Virus record (IMG/VR): IMGVR_UViG_3300032322_000915
Span: 1-31,245 of that record
Length of the DNA stretch: 31,245 bases
Reading direction: 5' to 3' (one strand)
DNA from: a virus
Below are positions 27,290-31,245 of the stretch, one piece after another; the stretch's first letter is position 1, and every line of letters begins with the position of its first letter. Below the pieces are notes generated by a model. That model was not told the DNA's origin and ran no database searches. It saw only the letters and a list, made by a program, of their open reading frames with translations. The position numbers and the translations under genes are program-made.

Positions 27290-28336
27290 CTAAGCAGGCA
27301 ACACCCTGCTGTCTTTAATCTTTCCGGGTTGCTTCTTCGTGCCAGTTCGTTCCATGCGTACCCGATCCATCATCGCGTACAACTTTCTGGAACCTGCCTC
27401 ACTGCTTCCATCACCCAACCCGCTTACAACATCAGCGGGAATAATGAACTCATCGTTTGATAGAAGAACCTTCTGCCCACCATGCGCCATGCGAGCAGTG
27501 GCCATATCGTCCATGCCATTGCCCGGTCCTTTAATCATGCCCTCAGGCGGCGCGTAGTCTTCTTCTTCAGGCTCTTCCTCGCCAGACATCCGCTTGTACA
27601 AGTCCTGCAATGCCTCTTTCCCGTAGTAGGAGAGATAGGTATTCAACGCACCCTCAGGGTCTTCGCCTTCGCCACGAATCGCGGCCATAGCATCCTGCAC
27701 AATCTGACGAGCCTTCTTTTCTTCAGGCTCAAGAGATCCACCCTCAGCCTCGCGCATAACCTGTTGCTCCTTTGGCTGCTCAGGAATAACGCCCATCGGG
27801 AGAACAGAGGCCAAGCCCTGTGGTTGTGTTTGCTGGGGTTGTGGCTGCTGAGGCTGTCCGTATATATTCATCGGACGCATGACCGGGAAGATCATCTTCT
27901 GCTGTTCGCGAAGCGCCTTATCGTCCATCCATTTTTGCGCTTGAGTAAGTGATTGCTGGTTGCTCTTGTTTTGATCTGGAGAAAATGCACCAGCGGCAAG
28001 GCCGGAAGCGCCACTAATAAGAGCAGGAGCAACGACCTTTGAAACCAATGCCGCAGTTGACCCCTTTAGCCCCGCTATCCCAGCAGGCTGAAGGCCAGGG
28101 ACTAAGAGCATGGCCGCACTCGCCCCCAATCCAATTGCGCCCAGTAACTTCTTCCAACTAAAGGCTTCGTACATACCCGTTTCTGGATTGAGGGTAATCT
28201 CAATATCTGGATCCAGAGAACGCAGCACCGCTTCCATCCCCTTCAACTCGCTGGGGTGAATATGCAAAAGGGTGGAATCTCCACCCCTTCCTTTAGAAGC
28301 AACCTGCTTAGCGAGAGACGCAATTCCCTTACTCAT
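27290..28336 (-). CDS. Virion-associated protein with DEFIIPADVVSGLGDG motif (348 aa)
   Basis: The product begins MSKGIASLAKQVASKGRGGD. It has a hydrophobic Gly/Ala segment (about residues 64-120, 'LLGAIGLGASAAMLLVPGL'), a Gln/Pro-rich centre (about 160-175) and a C-terminal 'AHGGQKVLLSNDEFIIPADV' followed by 'VSGLGDGSSEAGSRKLYAMM'. The last motif is a recurring signature of phage structural proteins of unknown role. It starts in an ATGA overlap with the 98-aa gene, so the set is co-translated. Membrane insertion during DNA entry is conceivable but not shown. Confidence 0.6.
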   Translation of the reverse strand: MSKGIASLAKQVASKGRGGDSTLLHIHPSELKGMEAVLRSLDPDIEITLNPETGMYEAFSWKKLLGAIGLGASAAMLLVPGLQPAGIAGLKGSTAALVSKVVAPALISGASGLAAGAFSPDQNKSNQQSLTQAQKWMDDKALREQQKMIFPVMRPMNIYGQPQQPQPQQTQPQGLASVLPMGVIPEQPKEQQVMREAEGGSLEPEEKKARQIVQDAMAAIRGEGEDPEGALNTYLSYYGKEALQDLYKRMSGEEEPEEEDYAPPEGMIKGPGNGMDDMATARMAHGGQKVLLSNDEFIIPADVVSGLGDGSSEAGSRKLYAMMDRVRMERTGTKKQPGKIKDSRVLPA

Positions 28337-28629
28337 GTCGTTACTGTCACCGTACCCAGTTTAATCCTGATTCGATTACTTGGCGCGAATACTTGATTCG
28401 GTAGCACAACCTTTAGTACGCCATCTCCATCCGCCCACACCATGCCATCACGCAATCCATAGCCGCTTCTTGGGCACCGCAACAGCATTATCGAAGCGCC
28501 AACAAGTTCTCCAGGGACTCGTTGGTTGTAAATGTGAATGCCAAGGTTGCGGATTAGCGAGTCGAAGTAAAACTGGTCGTACTGAGCAGGCGGCTTCGGG
28601 AGAGTTTGTATTGGGGTATTGCGGTTCAT
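28333..28629 (-). CDS. Small virion-cluster protein (98 aa)
   Basis: The product begins MNRNTPIQTLPKPPAQYDQF and has 'SLIRNLGIHIYNQRVPGELVG' and 'NQVFAPSNRIRIKLGTVTVTT'. It has a beta-rich look and ATGA overlaps on both sides with its neighbours. Its place between the 636-aa and 348-aa virion genes suggests a particle component or assembly factor. No family recognised. Confidence 0.6.
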   Translation of the reverse strand: MNRNTPIQTLPKPPAQYDQFYFDSLIRNLGIHIYNQRVPGELVGASIMLLRCPRSGYGLRDGMVWADGDGVLKVVLPNQVFAPSNRIRIKLGTVTVTT

Positions 28630-30536
28630 CGCATACCATCCGGTTGAATCTGAAGTCGATTAGAACCAAGCCGCCACTTATAAACAGGATCTCCACCCGT
28701 GTACGATTGCGCCTTCAGCACAATCTGCCGCGCTCGAATCCTAAGGTTATTCTGGCTGGTGATCGGAACCTCGCCCTGAACCAATACCGTGTTCGTCTGA
28801 TACCCAGACTGACTCATTGGGTAGTTCACGCCATACACCTGAACATTAACCTTCTTGGTTATTCCAGCAGAAGTAACCCTCGGGTCGTTCACAAACTGGA
28901 TATCAGGAATAATCCGACTAATGAAAGAGAACTGCTCTCCGTCTTCGATATCAATAGGACCAGACGTTACATAGGCAACGATGTTCGATCCATCGGCTGT
29001 GTAGCCATACTCATGCTGGTACAAATTCGTGGCCGTATTTGACTCCGCAAGATCAGCCCCATATGGCATAGCGCCAATCGGGAAACCATCAGTCGCTAGA
29101 TCAAGCCAAGCTGTTCGATCCATCGTGCCAATCGTCCAAAGATCTTCGACGTAATTGTATGCGACATACCGACTGTTCTCTTCGGTATTGTCGGTCACGC
29201 TGGGGTACCACCAATAAACCTCATTGAACTGAGCATTCACTCCGGCGGCTACCTTAGCCTTCTGGCTCCAGTTCAAGTCGGAGAAAACGTAGCTCAGCAC
29301 TGGACAGTTCATCTTCACCACACTGCCGCTGTACTGATAGAAGTTATTGTTGTCCATCCAGTACACCGTGCCTCTGGCGTCTACCCCGGCCTTCGGCCCG
29401 ATAATAGAAACCGACTCGCCAATTCGGGTAAAGCTAAACGTGTAAGGAGGCCCAGTGTATGCCATCGTGAACAACGCCTTGTCGGTGAACACAAGGATCT
29501 GCTGCTGCGTCGGTATTGCCGAAACAATCTCAGACCCACTCGATATGGTGAACCCACCAGCCGTATTGTCCGTACGAGGCTCCCAGTCCAGATAGTCTTC
29601 CTGGGAAGACCAGCGCACGAGTAATAGATTCTGCGAAGCAGAACCTATTTCATTACAACCAAAAGCAATAACGTGCCGATCAATATCAGACACCAAGACC
29701 TGAAGAGCGATTATCGGCGCATCATTCGCACCACTTATAGTGGAAAGCTCGACGGCTCTGGTATTAAGAGGGTCCAACCCAGAGGCAGACCAGTAATAGA
29801 TGTTGCCATACCTGGGGTTGATGATAAGGTCCTCGCCATAATTGGAGTTCGACCAGATACGAAGATTGTCTGTGGGGCCGAGAGGAGTAAATGCACTACC
29901 CCAAGGGCCTCTTCCCCAAGGGCCAGAACCCCATCCGGTAGCGTAAACCTGACTATTCAATCCAATGTTCAATTGGAAGGCCGCGCTCACCGAAGCGCCA
30001 CCACCAGACGTAGAAGGAGTAATCGTTGCGCCAGAGGGGAACACCACATAGAAGCTTGTGGCGTTGATAACTTCAGTTACCTGAACTTCTACGTTCAACT
30101 GATCGGCAGTAAATCCATCAAAGCCAGTCGCGCCAGAAAAGGTTACCCAGTCGTACTGAATCGCATCGTGACCGGACGGCGTGGTCACCTTCATCTTCCC
30201 AGTCCCTGCTTCTTGCGTCTGGAACGGATTGCTTCCTAGCGCAATAGTTGTACGAATCGGCGTAATGTCGTTAATGTACTGACCAGACTCAATGTAATAC
30301 TTCTGGTTGGTCCCTATCCCAATGAATCGCTCAAGGGATAGGGAGGTCCACTGGATCATCGACCTGCAAGTGCCGTAGATGGTTTCAGCGTTTGCATACG
30401 CCTTCCACCCACCAATCACCTCAGGATATCCAAGCCGAAACCTGATCTTGTCAGAATCGTACCAGAACCCTTCAGCAGAGTACTCGGTTACGTCCTTAAC
30501 AATTCCAGGTTTAGGTTGGATCTTAACTAGGGGCAT
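28626..30536 (-). CDS. Virion structural protein, beta-rich (636 aa)
   Basis: The product begins MPLVKIQPKPGIVKDVTEYS and continues 'AEGFWYDSDKIRFRLGYPEVIGGW'. This start ('.KPGI..D.T.YS.EG.W.DSDKVRFR.G.PE.IGGW') is very common in podovirus-like structural proteins from aquatic phages. The body is beta-rich with repeated 'W.....' strands, compatible with a propeller-like head-to-tail or tail-tube (nozzle) protein, as in P22 gp10-type stabilisation proteins. The family name is by resemblance only. It is the first large gene after the lysis genes in the late block and overlaps the next gene by ATGA. Confidence 0.65.
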   Translation of the reverse strand: MPLVKIQPKPGIVKDVTEYSAEGFWYDSDKIRFRLGYPEVIGGWKAYANAETIYGTCRSMIQWTSLSLERFIGIGTNQKYYIESGQYINDITPIRTTIALGSNPFQTQEAGTGKMKVTTPSGHDAIQYDWVTFSGATGFDGFTADQLNVEVQVTEVINATSFYVVFPSGATITPSTSGGGASVSAAFQLNIGLNSQVYATGWGSGPWGRGPWGSAFTPLGPTDNLRIWSNSNYGEDLIINPRYGNIYYWSASGLDPLNTRAVELSTISGANDAPIIALQVLVSDIDRHVIAFGCNEIGSASQNLLLVRWSSQEDYLDWEPRTDNTAGGFTISSGSEIVSAIPTQQQILVFTDKALFTMAYTGPPYTFSFTRIGESVSIIGPKAGVDARGTVYWMDNNNFYQYSGSVVKMNCPVLSYVFSDLNWSQKAKVAAGVNAQFNEVYWWYPSVTDNTEENSRYVAYNYVEDLWTIGTMDRTAWLDLATDGFPIGAMPYGADLAESNTATNLYQHEYGYTADGSNIVAYVTSGPIDIEDGEQFSFISRIIPDIQFVNDPRVTSAGITKKVNVQVYGVNYPMSQSGYQTNTVLVQGEVPITSQNNLRIRARQIVLKAQSYTGGDPVYKWRLGSNRLQIQPDGMR

Positions 30537-30744
30537 TGGTTACGGCATCGTCCTTAGCCCGACTACGCAGCAACTCTTTGCTAAACGCAGTCGAAGCAAC
30601 ATTCAATTGGTCAAGATTGAACTGCAACTGAGCCATCTTGTTGTTGATGTCTGTAATTTGAGACACCAAATACTTCTGCCTGTCACTCAGCTCGCTAACT
30701 GCCACTTTCTCATTGTCGATGTAGATGTATTGTTCTTGAGACAT
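30523..30744 (-). CDS. Small helical protein, DUF6447-like (73 aa)
   Basis: The product begins MSQEQYIYIDNEKVAVSELS and continues as a helix 'RQKYLVSQITDINNKMAQLQFNLDQL'. The pattern 'Y.YIDN.KY.VSELSD.AK..V.QI....I..LQ..L.QL' is familiar from small proteins in cyanophage-type myo- and podoviruses (DUF6447-like). A GTAGGGT precedes the ATG. It overlaps the 636-aa gene by 14 bases. Role unknown. Confidence 0.6.
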   Translation of the reverse strand: MSQEQYIYIDNEKVAVSELSDRQKYLVSQITDINNKMAQLQFNLDQLNVASTAFSKELLRSRAKDDAVTNAPS

Positions 30745-30814
30745 ACCCTACTATCTTACTACCACACAGCCTTCTTTGCCTTCATTTGCTGATATGCTGC
30801 CTCAACGGCGCGAA

Positions 30815-30961
30815 CTACACTTCCATGGCGCAAAAGGTGTCGCCAAACTTCAGTATCGGAGCGCCCAGCGCAACGGCTTCCGCGTGGTGCTTGCGGATCA
30901 GTGCGAGATCGGAATGGGCATTGTCAGCGTGTTCGTCGGTGCGGGTTATCGTCCAGTTCAC
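30815..30961 (-). CDS. 48-aa ORF overlapping the holin stop
   Basis: Starting at a GTG (30961) that shares GTGA with the holin stop codon, this frame encodes MNWTITRTDEHADNAHSDLA and ends 'GDTFCAMEV'. AGGAAG with a 7-base spacer can serve as its ribosome-binding site. The frame is also exactly the -1 frame that would follow slippage on A-AAA-AAG at the holin end, so the residues could instead form a C-terminal extension. No family recognised; being right after the holin, a lysis-control role is possible. Confidence 0.5.
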   Translation of the reverse strand: MNWTITRTDEHADNAHSDLALIRKHHAEAVALGAPILKFGDTFCAMEV

Positions 30962-31245
30962 TTTTTTTCTTCCTGAAGTTGCGCCAGTACGTTCGTTAGT
31001 TTTTGCGGAAGGGGCAGGCCAGCCTTTCCGCAGTTTTCCATGATGGAGATCAGTTCCGTCAAGCAGAACCAGCCGGCCACATACGCCGATAACTCGAACG
31101 GCATCGGATGCACCGACTCGGCGATCTGCAATGCTACGATCAGCAGCAGCGCGACGGTCTTCTTGACGAAGCCCTTGCGACTGACATCGGACGACACCGC
31201 GCCAGTGGACCACGCAACGAGAAATCCGGTTGCGAAGTCGACGAC
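30958..31245 (-). CDS. Holin (phage_holin_4/TcdE-like), 5' end outside the window
   Basis: The visible part reads VVDFATGFLVAWSTGAVSSD, then 'VSRKGFVKKTVALLLIVALQ' and 'YVAGWFCLTELISIMENCGKAG', ending LQEEKK. The 'D..TG...AW..G..SS....KG...K' segment, a central membrane helix, and 'ELISI.EN.GK.GLPLP..L' are the signature of the Phage_holin_4 (TcdE/UtxA) family, which makes membrane pores that let the endolysin reach the cell wall. The reading frame continues past the right edge, so the start is not seen; a GTG at 31197 is internal to the family domain. The gene ends in an A-AAA-AAG-TGA slippery arrangement. Confidence 0.8.
   Translation of the reverse strand, partial: VVDFATGFLVAWSTGAVSSDVSRKGFVKKTVALLLIVALQIAESVHPMPFELSAYVAGWFCLTELISIMENCGKAGLPLPQKLTNVLAQLQEEKK

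Noticed and set aside
30745-30814. Short frame in the gap upstream of the DUF6447-like gene, ending AVEAAYQQMKAKKAVW
   Set aside because: The peptide looks natural, but only a TTG or a late internal ATG could start it and the frame is closed upstream. It could be a gene remnant; the evidence is too thin to list.
30970-31213. N-terminal part of a 132-aa minus-strand frame over the holin gene
   Set aside because: It is the shadow of the holin in another frame; only the last 48 codons, past the holin stop, are credible as coding.

Overview
The window looks like part of a tailed double-stranded DNA bacteriophage genome (Caudoviricetes). No host housekeeping genes, tRNAs, rRNAs, integrase, insertion sequences or CRISPR arrays are visible. 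Small, tightly packed genes with ATGA/GTGA stop-start overlaps, a phage replication and recombination module, and very large virion genes support this. The large internal-type virion proteins and the lack of a recognisable long tail suggest a podovirus-like particle. Perfect E. coli-type DnaA boxes point to a bacterial, probably Gram-negative host. Terminase large subunit, portal, capsid and DNA polymerase are not seen and presumably lie outside.

Layout. (1) About 30-1415, minus strand: a probable terminase small subunit and three small downstream genes, read leftward. (2) 1422-2226, no convincing protein gene: an origin-like or control region with seven DnaA-box-like 9-mers in groups of 3, 2 and 2 at exact 11-bp pitch, two copies of a spaced inverted repeat, a (CG)7 tract, a TTGACA promoter candidate with an A-tract, and a leader rich in hairpins. 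(3) 2227-9716, plus strand: an early region of many small unrecognised genes punctuated by a conserved 17-19 bp palindrome (seven copies). It includes a cysteine-protease-like protein and ends with a MoxR-type AAA+ ATPase, a DUF3150-like protein and a metallopeptidase-like/VWA protein. (4) 9761-11551, minus strand: a primase-helicase isolated in opposite orientation. (5) 11613-16406, plus strand: a ribbon-helix-helix-like protein, a RecB-family nuclease, an ERF annealing protein, several small genes including a GC-rich coiled-coil block, and dUTPase. (6) 16345-31245, minus strand: the late block. In transcription order it runs holin (entering from beyond the right edge), a 48-aa overlapping ORF, a small DUF6447-like protein, a 636-aa virion protein, a 98-aa protein, then 348-, 1221-, 423- and 1996-aa virion proteins.

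How the genes may work together. The plus-strand left cluster is probably expressed first from the promoter near 1849 and may be coordinated through the repeated palindrome. The primase-helicase, nuclease, ERF protein and dUTPase form the replication, recombination and nucleotide set. The minus-strand late block builds the particle and lyses the cell.

The strongest leads for follow-up are the phased DnaA-box array, the dispersed palindrome family, an in-phase A-AAA-AAG slippery site at the holin stop codon, the MoxR/DUF3150/VWA cassette, and a 33-residue hendecad-like repeat array in the 1221-aa virion protein. All functional names come from reading motifs by eye; no database search was run.
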